A stretch of DNA of 64,000 bases. Origin: Streptomyces coelicoflavus (lineage in GTDB: Bacteria > Actinomycetota > Actinomycetes > Streptomycetales > Streptomycetaceae). This document shows positions 35,510 to 43,041 of the stretch, in pieces. The translations under genes were made by a program, and so were the position numbers. Location of the stretch: the NCBI RefSeq assembly GCF_003112555.1, contig NZ_BEWB01000014.1:1-64000 (forward strand). The letters are read 5' to 3'. The notes under the pieces are model-generated. The model was not told the origin of the DNA and did no database searches. It saw nothing but the letters and a program-made list of their open reading frames with translations. The first letter of the stretch is position 1. Each line of letters opens with the position of its first letter.

Positions 35510-37998
35510 CGGGCGCCCTCCTCGTGGGCGTGCGGGAACTCGGTGGGTTCCCGCTCCGTCGTGCGCGCCGCCGGTCCGCCCGAGGTGGGCGGGGCGACGC
35601 CGGTGGCGGCCGGTGCCGACGCGGTCGTGGTGGGCGCCGGGGAGGGCCGGCCGTCCCCGCGTTCCACGAGGGTGAGCGCGGCCGTGGCCGTCTTGAACAG
35701 GGGCTGCTTGGAGACGGGGTCCCAGTCGGTGACGGTCGTCTCGTTCGCGGCCCGCCCGGGAGCGTCCGGGCCCGGTCCCGACCCGCCGGCGGTGTCCCAG
35801 TAGCCGTAGTGGAACGGCACGAACAGCAGCCCCGCCCGGATGCCGGTCACCCGCAGCCGCCCGCGCAGGGCGCCGCGCCTGCCGGAGACCTCCACCAGGT
35901 CGCCCTCGCCGAGGCCGAGCCGCTCCGCGTCGCCCGTCGAGATCTCCACCCACACGTCGGGAGCGGCGTCGTTGAGCTGGGGAGCGCGTCCGGTCTTGGT
36001 ACGGGTGTGGAAGTGGTAGATCGTCCGGCCCGTCGTGAGCCGGAACGGATACTCCTCGTCCGGCTCCTCGTGCGGCGGCCAGAAGGCGGCCGCCTTCAGC
36101 ATCGCCCTGCCGTCCGGGTTGAGGGAGCGGTACTCCACGGCCTCCTGCGACGCGCCGGTCTCCAGGTCCTTGCCGTAGCTCTCGCACACGTCGGGGTGGG
36201 CCCAGGAGATGCCGTCCGTGTAGAGGCGCGCGGTGCCCTCCGGATTCCGCTCGTCGCAGGGCCACTGGATGCCGCTGGTGTCGCGCAGCAGGGCGTAGGA
36301 CAGGCCCGTGTAGTCGCAGGGGCGGCCCGCGCTGCACCGCTTCCACGCCTCGAACGCCGACTCGGGGTCGTCCCAGGTGACCAGCGGGCCGCCGTCCTTG
36401 TCCCGGAAGTCCATGCGCCGTGCGTAGTCCAGGAAGATGTCCAGGTCGGGCCTGGCCTCGCCGGGCGGCTCCACCGCCTTGCGGGACAGGTGCACCGTGC
36501 GGTCCGCGTTGGTGAGCGCGCCGGTCTTCTCGCCCCAGGTGGCGGCGGGCAGTACCACGTCGGCCAACTGCGCCGTCTCCGTCAGGTACAGGTCCTGGAC
36601 GATCGTGAACAGCCGCCGCTGCGACAGGATCGAGCGGATGCGCGACAGCTCGGGCATCGAGACGGCGGGGTTGGTGCCGCTGATCCACAGCATCCGCAGC
36701 GAGCCCTGCTCGGCGTAGCGGAAGATCTGCATCGCGTGGGTCGGCGGCGCGAAGTGCGGGATGGTCTCGGGCTCGACGTTCCACACCCGTGCGAGGTCGG
36801 CGACATGGGCGTCGTTCTGCCAGTTGCGAAAGCCCGGCAGGTCGCCGTTGGCGCCGCACTCGCGGGTGTTCTGGGCGGTGGGCTGGCCGTTCATCTGGAG
36901 CAGGCCGGCGCCGGGGCGGCCCAGCATGCCGCGGATCAGGTGCAGGTTGTTGACTTGGACGGCGGCGGCGGTGGCCTGGTGGGACTGGTAGACGCCCTGG
37001 AGCACGGTCGAGACCAACGCGTCGGTGGTGCCGACGAGTTCGGCCGCCTCCTCGATCCGGGCGGCGGGCACGTCGCAGATCTCCGCCGCCCACCTGGGCG
37101 TGCAGTCGGCCACCCGGGCGGCCAGTTCGTCGAAGCCGACGGTGTGCGCCGCGATGTAGTCGCGGTCGATCCGCTCGTGCCGGATCGTCTCGTGCAGCAG
37201 CGCGTTGAGCAGGGCGACGTTGGTGCCGCCGCGCGGCGCGAGGTGGACGGCGGCGTGTTCGGCGACGCGGGTGGGGCGCGGGTCCACGCACAGCAGGCGC
37301 GGCGGGTCGGCCCCCTCGAAGCGGTCCAGGAGACGCATCCACTGCACGGGCTGGGTCTCGGCGATGTTGTGGCCGAACAGCGCGATCACGTCGGCGTGGT
37401 CGAAGTCGTCGTAGCTGCCGGGCTGCCCGTCGCAGCCGAAGGTCTCCTTCAGCGCCTCCGCGGCCGTGGACGTGCACAGCCGGGTGTTGCCGTCGAGGTG
37501 GTTGGTGCCGATGCCGGCGCGGGCCAGGACCGCGAGCGTGTAGTACTCCTCCAGGAACAGCTGGCCGCTGGTGTAGAAGCCGATCGAGCCCGGCCCGCGC
37601 TCGTCCAGCAGTTCGCGGGAGCGGGCGGCCACCAGGTCCATCGCCGTGTCCCAGTCGGTCTCCACCAGCCGTCCGCTCCGCCGTACCAGCGGGCGGGTCA
37701 ACCGGTCCCGGGAGGCGTTCGCCTGCCAGCCGAAGAGGTCCTTCGGGCCGAGCCGTCCCCGGTTGACCCGGTCCACCTCCCGGCCCCGCACGCCCACCAT
37801 GCGGCCGTCGGCCACCGCGATGTCCATGGCGTCGCCGTCCGAGTGCAGGATGGACGCGGACTGCACCCAGCGCTGCACCGACTCGGGGTCCACTCCGTCC
37901 GCGAGGAACGTGTCCACCCGGGCCGGCCACGTCTCGTGCCGCCCGAAGGGCGCCCTGGCGCCCCACGGTCGAGCGATCCGGTCCGTCACGTCCTCCAT
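35506..37998 (-). CDS. Molybdopterin oxidoreductase lacking the [4Fe-4S] ligands
   Basis: 830 residues of the DMSO-reductase superfamily, closest in layout to assimilatory nitrate reductase/formate dehydrogenase alpha subunits. Domain order: N-terminal cluster-binding segment (40-100), molybdopterin domains (100-600: GFYTSGQLFLEEYY, HNIAETQPVQ, GTNPAVSMPE), C-terminal dinucleotide-binding domain (680-790: LTTGRTIYHFHTRTKTGR). Where C-x2-C-x3-C is expected the residues are Ser49, His52 and Asp56, and the fourth Cys position before PKDLFGW is Gly84, so no normal cluster can form. No Tat signal: cytosolic. ATG 37998 has AGGAG upstream. The C-terminal 50 residues are low-complexity. Confidence 0.93.
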   Translation of the reverse strand: MEDVTDRIARPWGARAPFGRHETWPARVDTFLADGVDPESVQRWVQSASILHSDGDAMDIAVADGRMVGVRGREVDRVNRGRLGPKDLFGWQANASRDRLTRPLVRRSGRLVETDWDTAMDLVAARSRELLDERGPGSIGFYTSGQLFLEEYYTLAVLARAGIGTNHLDGNTRLCTSTAAEALKETFGCDGQPGSYDDFDHADVIALFGHNIAETQPVQWMRLLDRFEGADPPRLLCVDPRPTRVAEHAAVHLAPRGGTNVALLNALLHETIRHERIDRDYIAAHTVGFDELAARVADCTPRWAAEICDVPAARIEEAAELVGTTDALVSTVLQGVYQSHQATAAAVQVNNLHLIRGMLGRPGAGLLQMNGQPTAQNTRECGANGDLPGFRNWQNDAHVADLARVWNVEPETIPHFAPPTHAMQIFRYAEQGSLRMLWISGTNPAVSMPELSRIRSILSQRRLFTIVQDLYLTETAQLADVVLPAATWGEKTGALTNADRTVHLSRKAVEPPGEARPDLDIFLDYARRMDFRDKDGGPLVTWDDPESAFEAWKRCSAGRPCDYTGLSYALLRDTSGIQWPCDERNPEGTARLYTDGISWAHPDVCESYGKDLETGASQEAVEYRSLNPDGRAMLKAAAFWPPHEEPDEEYPFRLTTGRTIYHFHTRTKTGRAPQLNDAAPDVWVEISTGDAERLGLGEGDLVEVSGRRGALRGRLRVTGIRAGLLFVPFHYGYWDTAGGSGPGPDAPGRAANETTVTDWDPVSKQPLFKTATAALTLVERGDGRPSPAPTTTASAPAATGVAPPTSGGPAARTTEREPTEFPHAHEEGAR

Positions 37999-38094
37999 CG
38001 CCGGTCTCCTGCCCACTGCCGTCCGCGTTCCGTCGTTCCGCCGCACTGCGGGCCGCCGGGTACCCGGGCGCGGGAGATCGAAGCGCACCACTTG

Positions 38095-38108
38095 TGGGAG
38101 CGCTCCCA
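38095..38108. promoter_or_regulatory. CebR-type LacI-family operator (perfect 14-bp palindrome)
   Basis: TGGGAGCGCTCCCA is identical to the operator of CebR, the cellobiose-responsive repressor of Streptomyces. It lies 19 bp before the GNAT start (38127) and 97 bp before the oxidoreductase start, so it could control either. No cellulose-utilisation gene is adjacent. Confidence 0.7.
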
Positions 38109-38126
38109 GCCGGGCAGGATGCTGCG

Positions 38127-38771
38127 GTGACAGCGACTGCCTCCGTACGCCCCTATCGCCCCGCCGACGCCCCGGCCCTCGACGACATCTGCATCCGGAC
38201 CGCGCACAACGGCCGCGACAGCCGGCCCGTGTACGCCGACCCCGCCGTGCTGCCCGCCGTCTTCGCCGCGCCCTACGTCCACCTCGACCCGGACCTGGCC
38301 TTCGTCCTGGACGACGGAGAGGGCCGTGCGGTCGGCTACATCCTCGGCACGGCGGACACCGCGCGCTTCGCCGAGGAGTTCCGGACCAAGTGGCTGCCGC
38401 GGGTCGCCGGCCGCTACCCGGCACCGCAGGCCCCGCCCGCCGCCCGTACCCCGGACGAGGTCATGGCCGGGCTGCTGCACGACCCGGAGCGCATGGTCGT
38501 CCCCGAGCTGGCCGCCTACCCGGCCCACCTGCACATCGACCTGCTCCCCGACTGGCAGGGACAGGGCCACGGCCGGGCGCTGATGCGGACCTTCTGGAGT
38601 GCCCTGCGGGACCGCGGCGTCCCGGCCGTCCACCTGGTCATGGCGACGGCCAACACACCGGCCAGGGCCTTCTACGACCGGCTCGGCTTCCACGAGATCG
38701 CCGCCGCGGGCCTCGACCCCGCCGACGTGACCTGCCTCGGGCGTACGACGCGGGAGACGGCACGGACCTGA
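38127..38771 (+). CDS. GNAT family N-acetyltransferase
   Basis: 214 residues from GTG 38127. Conserved blocks: ASVRPYRPADAPALDDICIRTAH in pieces at the start, FVLDDGEGRAVGYILG strands, and the acetyl-CoA loop LPDWQGQGHGRALM (Q-x-x-G-x-G) near residue 145, then FYDRLGFHEI. The long insert with VHLDPDLAF and HIDLLPDWQ resembles GCN5-type enzymes with a glucosamine or O-GlcNAcase C-terminal GNAT-like profile, which is interesting next to a CebR-type operator, but the substrate is unproven. Confidence 0.9.
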   Translation: MTATASVRPYRPADAPALDDICIRTAHNGRDSRPVYADPAVLPAVFAAPYVHLDPDLAFVLDDGEGRAVGYILGTADTARFAEEFRTKWLPRVAGRYPAPQAPPAARTPDEVMAGLLHDPERMVVPELAAYPAHLHIDLLPDWQGQGHGRALMRTFWSALRDRGVPAVHLVMATANTPARAFYDRLGFHEIAAAGLDPADVTCLGRTTRETART

Positions 38772-38790
38772 CGGGCGGGACCCGGCACCG

Positions 38791-38856
38791 ACCTGACGAG
38801 CGGTACCGATCTGACGAGCGGCACCGACCCGACGAGCGGCACCGATCTGACGGCCC
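38791..38856. repeat. 18-bp tandem repeat
   Basis: Three full copies (38791-38808, 38809-38826, 38827-38844) of ACCTGACGAGCGGCACCG and a partial fourth, with a divergent copy immediately upstream, fill the gap between two convergent genes. Confidence 0.9.
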
Positions 38857-38864
38857 GGGGGCGG

Positions 38865-39590
38865 TCAGGCCGCGCCCAGCCGGTAGACGTTGAAGGCCCG
38901 GCGGATGACCGGCTGCGCCACGTTGCGCACCCGGACTCCGCCCGCCGTCATCCCGTGCTCCGCACCCATGTGGGCGTGGCCGTGGACGGCCAGGTCGGCG
39001 CCGGCCGTGTCGATGGCCTCGGCCAGCAGATAGCTCCCGAGGAACGGGTGGATCTCCGGCGGCTCCCCGGCGAGGGTGTCGGCGACGGGGGAGAAGTGGG
39101 TCAGTGCCACCCGCGCCGCGCAGCCCTCCTCGTCCAGACCCTTCAGCGCGGCGTGCAGACTGTCCGCCGAGCGGCGTGTGGTGCGCACGAACTCCTTCAT
39201 CACCGGCTCGCCGAACTCGCCCGCGCTGCGCCCGACGAACCCGCCGCCGAAGCCCTTGGTCCCGGCGATGCCCACCTTGCCCCCCGCGCACTCCACGACC
39301 GTGCCCTCGCCCTCCAGGACCCTCACCCCGGCCTCCCGGAGGATGGAGGTGACCGTCTCGGGCCGCTCGTCGTGGTGGTCGTGGTTGCCGAGGACCGCGA
39401 CCACCGGCACCGGCAGGCCGCGCACCTCCCGGGCGACCACCCGTGCCTCCTCCGGTGTGCCGTGCCGGGTGAGGTCCCCGGCCAGGAGCAGCAGGTCGGC
39501 ACAGTCGGGCAGGGTCTCGAAGGCGGGGCGCAGCAGGCCCTGGCTGTCGGGTCCCATGTGGATGTCCCCGACGGCGGCGACGCGGATCAC
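38865..39590 (-). CDS. Calcineurin-like metallophosphoesterase
   Basis: 241 residues from GTG 39590. All family motifs are present: VGDIHMG (D-x-H), LLAGDLTRHG (GD), LGNHDHHDE (GNHD), TKGFGGGF, TLFSP-like ALTHFSP (H) and HGHAHMG (GHxH). The fold and the size fit small cyclic-nucleotide or nucleotide phosphodiesterases such as CpdA. Third gene of a fully overlapping operon: its start shares GTGA with the BON gene stop. Ribosome site GGAGG 7 nt upstream. Confidence 0.9.
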   Translation of the reverse strand: MIRVAAVGDIHMGPDSQGLLRPAFETLPDCADLLLLAGDLTRHGTPEEARVVAREVRGLPVPVVAVLGNHDHHDERPETVTSILREAGVRVLEGEGTVVECAGGKVGIAGTKGFGGGFVGRSAGEFGEPVMKEFVRTTRRSADSLHAALKGLDEEGCAARVALTHFSPVADTLAGEPPEIHPFLGSYLLAEAIDTAGADLAVHGHAHMGAEHGMTAGGVRVRNVAQPVIRRAFNVYRLGAA

Positions 39591-39904
39591 CACAGCTCCT
39601 CCGCATGGTCGGGGCGGTCGGTCTCCGCCACCACGACGTCCGTGTGCACCGTCAGCCCGGCCAGCTCCTCGCGGGCGAGGCGCAGCACCGTCTCCCGGCA
39701 CCGCGCCGAGGGCACGGTGCCCGTGACCGCGACCGCCCCGGCGCGGAACTCGGCCCGTACGCCTAGCTCGCCCAACTCCTCCGCGGCGAGCCGCTCCTGG
39801 AGATGGGCCACACGGTATTCGGCGTTCTCGGGGGCCTCGGGGCTCCCGCCCGCGGAGGCGGGGCCGCTCGCCGCGGGGCCCTGGTGTCCGACGGGATCGC
39901 TCAT
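39587..39904 (-). CDS. BON domain protein
   Basis: 105 residues. After a disordered Pro/Gly/Ala-rich N-terminus (1-25), residues 28-95 form a BON fold (RVAHLQERLAAEELGELGV, VTGTVPSARCRETVLRLAREELAGL in pieces), a domain that binds phospholipid or acts as a small scaffold. No signal peptide or membrane anchor, so it is cytosolic. It overlaps the upstream nucleotidyltransferase stop (ATGA) and the downstream phosphoesterase start (GTGA). Confidence 0.85.
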   Translation of the reverse strand: MSDPVGHQGPAASGPASAGGSPEAPENAEYRVAHLQERLAAEELGELGVRAEFRAGAVAVTGTVPSARCRETVLRLAREELAGLTVHTDVVVAETDRPDHAEELW

Positions 39905-40611
39905 GGCTGCTCCTCCTTCGGGGCGGTGGCCGCGGAACCGGCCGGGGCGATGATCTCCAGCCGTTCGAGGATGAAGAAGAACGCGGCGGGCATCGGAGCG
40001 TCGCCGCAGTCCCGCCGCAGCGCCTCCCAGTCGATCTTCTCGCGCAGCGTGCGGGCGATCGGCAGTACCGCGCCGAAGTCGCAGTGGTGCTCGGAGAAGG
40101 CCGCCAGCAGACCGCGCAGCAGATCCGTCGGCGCCAGGACCGGCATCAGCACCGAGTCGACCGACAGTTCCCCGGCCCGGGCCAGCAGCCCCGTCGTCAC
40201 GGGCTCGTGCGCCAGCTCGAAGATGAGGTCGACCTGCTGCCCCAGGCAGTCCGCCTTGAGTAGCCAGTCCTCCGGCGGCGTGTAGACCGCCAGCCCCGCC
40301 TCCCGCAGCGTCGCGGCGACGGCGTCCGCGTCCTCGGGCCGGATGCAGAAGTCGACGTCGTGCTGGAGGTTCTGGGTCCCGCCGTGGGCGTAGACGGCGA
40401 CGCTCCCGGCCAGCGCGAACGGCTGCTCCGCCTTCTTGAGGATCGACCCCACCTGCTTGGCGGCCTGGAGGATCGCCTGGTTGCGGTCGAGCGGGAGATC
40501 CTCGTGCGGTGCCCCGTGCCGGGGGCCGGACACCGCCTCACCGGCGGCCGGACGCAGCTCGGAGACGCCGGCGCGGCTGCCGGGGGCGTGGTCGTCGGCG
40601 GGCTGCCTCAT
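39901..40611 (-). CDS. Nucleotidyltransferase-fold protein (MNT/AbiEii-like)
   Basis: 236 residues from ATG 40611 (GAGGA upstream). The polymerase-beta-type nucleotidyltransferase core is intact: GS in FALAGSVAVYAHGG, metal-binding HDVDF with the two Asp, and the third Asp in QQVDLIFEL; a helical C-terminal domain follows. These residues match minimal nucleotidyltransferases, including AbiEii-type toxins that modify tRNA and others that modify drugs or proteins. First gene of an overlapping operon with BON and metallophosphoesterase genes. Confidence 0.85.
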   Translation of the reverse strand: MRQPADDHAPGSRAGVSELRPAAGEAVSGPRHGAPHEDLPLDRNQAILQAAKQVGSILKKAEQPFALAGSVAVYAHGGTQNLQHDVDFCIRPEDADAVAATLREAGLAVYTPPEDWLLKADCLGQQVDLIFELAHEPVTTGLLARAGELSVDSVLMPVLAPTDLLRGLLAAFSEHHCDFGAVLPIARTLREKIDWEALRRDCGDAPMPAAFFFILERLEIIAPAGSAATAPKEEQP

Positions 40612-40777
40612 CGTCGTCCTCTTTCCGGGTTCCGGGCCGTCGCCGTCGCGGGGCGGAACGACCGGCCCACCCCACGGACCGGTCCACCCCTGTGCACGCG
40701 GGTACCCGGCGCCGTACCGCCGACACCGAGGCCCGTCGCCGGGTGGGTCCCGCGGGGATCGCGGGCACTCGGCCGCA

Positions 40778-41089
40778 ATGAGCGACGAGCACGTACGACA
40801 GGGGACGGGCCCCGGCGGCCACCCGACCGTGGAACGGCTGGTGGCGGCGTGGCTCGAGGAGACCGAACGGCACGACTCCGAGGCCGCGGGCGAGGCCCGG
40901 GACGGATGGGAACGGGGCGCGCTGTCCGAACGGGCCGCGCAGGACCTGGCCACCTGGGTCACCGCCAGGGTGACGGACACCGGCTTCGGCGAGGACGAGG
41001 GTCCCTACGTTCCGGGACCCGTCCGGATCACACCGTCGGACAAGGAGACCGTGCACGCCTGGCTGCGCGCACGGGGACATTCCGTGTGA
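40778..41089 (+). CDS. Small hypothetical protein
   Basis: 103 residues from ATG 40778, acidic (VERLVAAWLEETERHDSEAAGEARDGWERGALS), entirely soluble and helical, with no recognised domain. There is no clear ribosome site, but codon bias is strong across the frame. It is divergent from the nucleotidyltransferase operon (167 bp between starts) and convergent with the PP2C gene. Confidence 0.6.
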   Translation: MSDEHVRQGTGPGGHPTVERLVAAWLEETERHDSEAAGEARDGWERGALSERAAQDLATWVTARVTDTGFGEDEGPYVPGPVRITPSDKETVHAWLRARGHSV

Positions 41090-41157
41090 GGCGGACACCG
41101 GCGCGGGCCGGCCGGGGCCTGCTCCCGCCCGCCCGCTCGTCTGCCCACCCGCCGCCG

Positions 41158-42375
41158 TCAGTCGGGCAGTGGGCGCGGGAACCGCCGCCCGCCCTTCGGG
41201 GGCGGCCGCCACTCGAACATCAGCAGCGTCGCGTCGTCCCGCAGCCGGCCCTCCTGCGCGTCCAGGATCGAGTGGATCAGACGGCGCAACGACTCCGGCG
41301 CCAGTTCGCCGCCGGCCGTGGCCCGGATGACGTAGTCGGCGAAGCGTTCGAGGCCCAGCAGTTTGGCCTCCCGGGTCCGGGCCTCCACGACGCCGTCGGT
41401 GTACATCAGCACCCGGTCCCCGGGCTCAAGCGCGATCTCGTGCGTCCGGCGCGGCTGGGAGGTGAGCAGGGAGGGCATGCCCATGGGCGGGTCCGCGTCA
41501 TGCTCCATGGCGTCGATGATCAACCGCTTGTCGCGGATCAGAATGGGCGCCGGGTGACCGCAGTTGACCCAGTGCAGCAGCCCGGTGACGAGGTCCAGCT
41601 GCGCGATGACACCCGTGCAGAACTTGTCCGGGAGCCAGCTGGACAGGGCCTCGTCCACACTCCGTACGAGTTCGGGCAGGCGCAGGCCGATACGCCGGGC
41701 ATTGCGGCAGGCCGCGAGCGAGACGGTGGTGGTGAGTCCGGAGGCCAGGTCGTGCCCCATGGCGTCCAGGACGGCCACGTGGAGCGTGGTGTCGGTGAGC
41801 GAGTGGTCGAAGGCGTCGCCACCGATCTCGTAGGCCGGTTCGAGCACGGCCGTCGACACGACGTTGCCGTCGCCGATGGTGCGCGGCGGCAGCAGGGCGC
41901 GGAGCATCTCGGCCGGAAGCTGCATCCGCTCGGTACGGGTACGCAGGACGAAGGAGTCCTCGTACGCCCGCTTGGACGTGATCACCATGGCGAGCAGCGA
42001 GGCGAGCGCCCGGCCGCGGGTCAGCGAGGACGCGGTGAGGGCGCACTCGTCGACGGCCAGGACGCCGAGCCGCTCGGCGCCGTCGAGGAGCGGGAACCAG
42101 GCGGTGATGCCGCCTCCCGTCCGGGACTCCTCCACCCGGAGCGACTGTGTGCGGTACGCCCATCCCGCCAGGGAGCCGTCCACCGGGAGCGCCGGTGCCA
42201 CGGCCGTCTGGGGGACGAGGCGGCGCTGCTGGATGTCGACGAGGTAGACGACGGCGTGCCGCAGCCCCAGGGCCTTGGTGGAACGGGCCGTGGCGTCGCG
42301 CAGGTCCAGGGTGAGGTGGGCCGGATCGGCGAGCAATCGCCGCAGCGCCGCGTCGTCCGGGTCCGGCGTGGACAC
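41158..42375 (-). CDS. GAF-like/PP2C (SpoIIE-type) serine phosphatase
   Basis: 405 residues from GTG 42375 (GGAGG 4 nt upstream). A sensory N-terminal region (about 15-165, GAF-like: RHAVVYLVDIQQRRLVPQTA in pieces) precedes a SpoIIE/RsbU phosphatase with EIGGDAFDHSL (first metal Asp), LDAMGHDLAS and the final DDATLLMFEW. There is no HATPase domain, unlike the protein at 14001. Likely dephosphorylates an anti-sigma-factor antagonist in the stress-sigma network. Cytoplasmic. Confidence 0.9.
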   Translation of the reverse strand: MSTPDPDDAALRRLLADPAHLTLDLRDATARSTKALGLRHAVVYLVDIQQRRLVPQTAVAPALPVDGSLAGWAYRTQSLRVEESRTGGGITAWFPLLDGAERLGVLAVDECALTASSLTRGRALASLLAMVITSKRAYEDSFVLRTRTERMQLPAEMLRALLPPRTIGDGNVVSTAVLEPAYEIGGDAFDHSLTDTTLHVAVLDAMGHDLASGLTTTVSLAACRNARRIGLRLPELVRSVDEALSSWLPDKFCTGVIAQLDLVTGLLHWVNCGHPAPILIRDKRLIIDAMEHDADPPMGMPSLLTSQPRRTHEIALEPGDRVLMYTDGVVEARTREAKLLGLERFADYVIRATAGGELAPESLRRLIHSILDAQEGRLRDDATLLMFEWRPPPKGGRRFPRPLPD

Positions 42376-42543
42376 CTCGCCTCCTCTCGTCGGGAGCCCG
42401 CCGCGGCGGGGGACGATGTCCCGCAGTCTGGCACCGCTCGTCCCGCCCCGCCCCTCGGGCCGGTCGTCCGTGCGGCGCTTCGGTCCCGGCAGAAGGGGCA
42501 CGCGTCACCACGGACGACCCCGAACGCCGAGGAGTGGTGCAGC

Positions 42544-42957
42544 ATGACCGAGTACGAGCGTTCCCGCACCATGCCCGCCCAGCCCGAGCAGGTCTTCGAC
42601 CAGGCCGCGAACGTCGGCCAGCTGGAGACCTGGCTGCCCCGGGACCTGCACGTGGAGCCGGAGGACCCGCCCGCCGTCACGGTGCACGAGGACCGCACCG
42701 GCCACGACACCTCGGCCCTGCTGAGCGCCCGGCCCGAGCAGATGCGACTCGAGTGGGGCACCCGCGAGCAGGGCAGCTACGCCGGCTGGCTTCAGGTCGC
42801 CGGGCTCGACAGCGGAGCCAGCGAGGTCACGGTGCACCTGTCGTTCTTCGACGAGGGCCACGACCCGGGGCAGCGGACGGTGGCCGAGGCACTCGACGGC
42901 AGCCTGCGACGCCTGGAGGAGCAGGTGAGGATGCGCACCGACAACGCGGCCGGCTGA
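42544..42957 (+). CDS. SRPBCC (START/polyketide-cyclase fold) protein
   Basis: 137 residues. Pattern of a helix-grip lipid- or ligand-binding protein: MTEYERSRTMPAQPEQVFDQAANVGQLETWLP in pieces at the start, strands LLSARPEQMRLEWGTREQGSYAGWLQVAG, and a final amphipathic helix (EALDGSLRRLEEQVRM). GAGGAG 10 nt before the ATG. Just upstream of the P450 gene and codirectional with it; a substrate-carrier role is plausible but unproven. Confidence 0.82.
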   Translation: MTEYERSRTMPAQPEQVFDQAANVGQLETWLPRDLHVEPEDPPAVTVHEDRTGHDTSALLSARPEQMRLEWGTREQGSYAGWLQVAGLDSGASEVTVHLSFFDEGHDPGQRTVAEALDGSLRRLEEQVRMRTDNAAG

Positions 42958-42969
42958 CGAACGGAGCCG

Positions 42970-42996
42970 GAGGGTGGCGGTCCGGCCGCCGCCCTC
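42970..42996 (+). terminator. Hairpin between SRPBCC and P450 genes
   Basis: GAGGGTGGCGG-tccgg-CCGCCGCCCTC: 11-bp stem with one G:T pair and a 5-nt loop, just after the SRPBCC stop. Confidence 0.6.
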
Positions 42997-43041
42997 GCCG
43001 GTCCGGGGTGTCCGCGTGCGACCCCGGGGCACCCACGCGCC

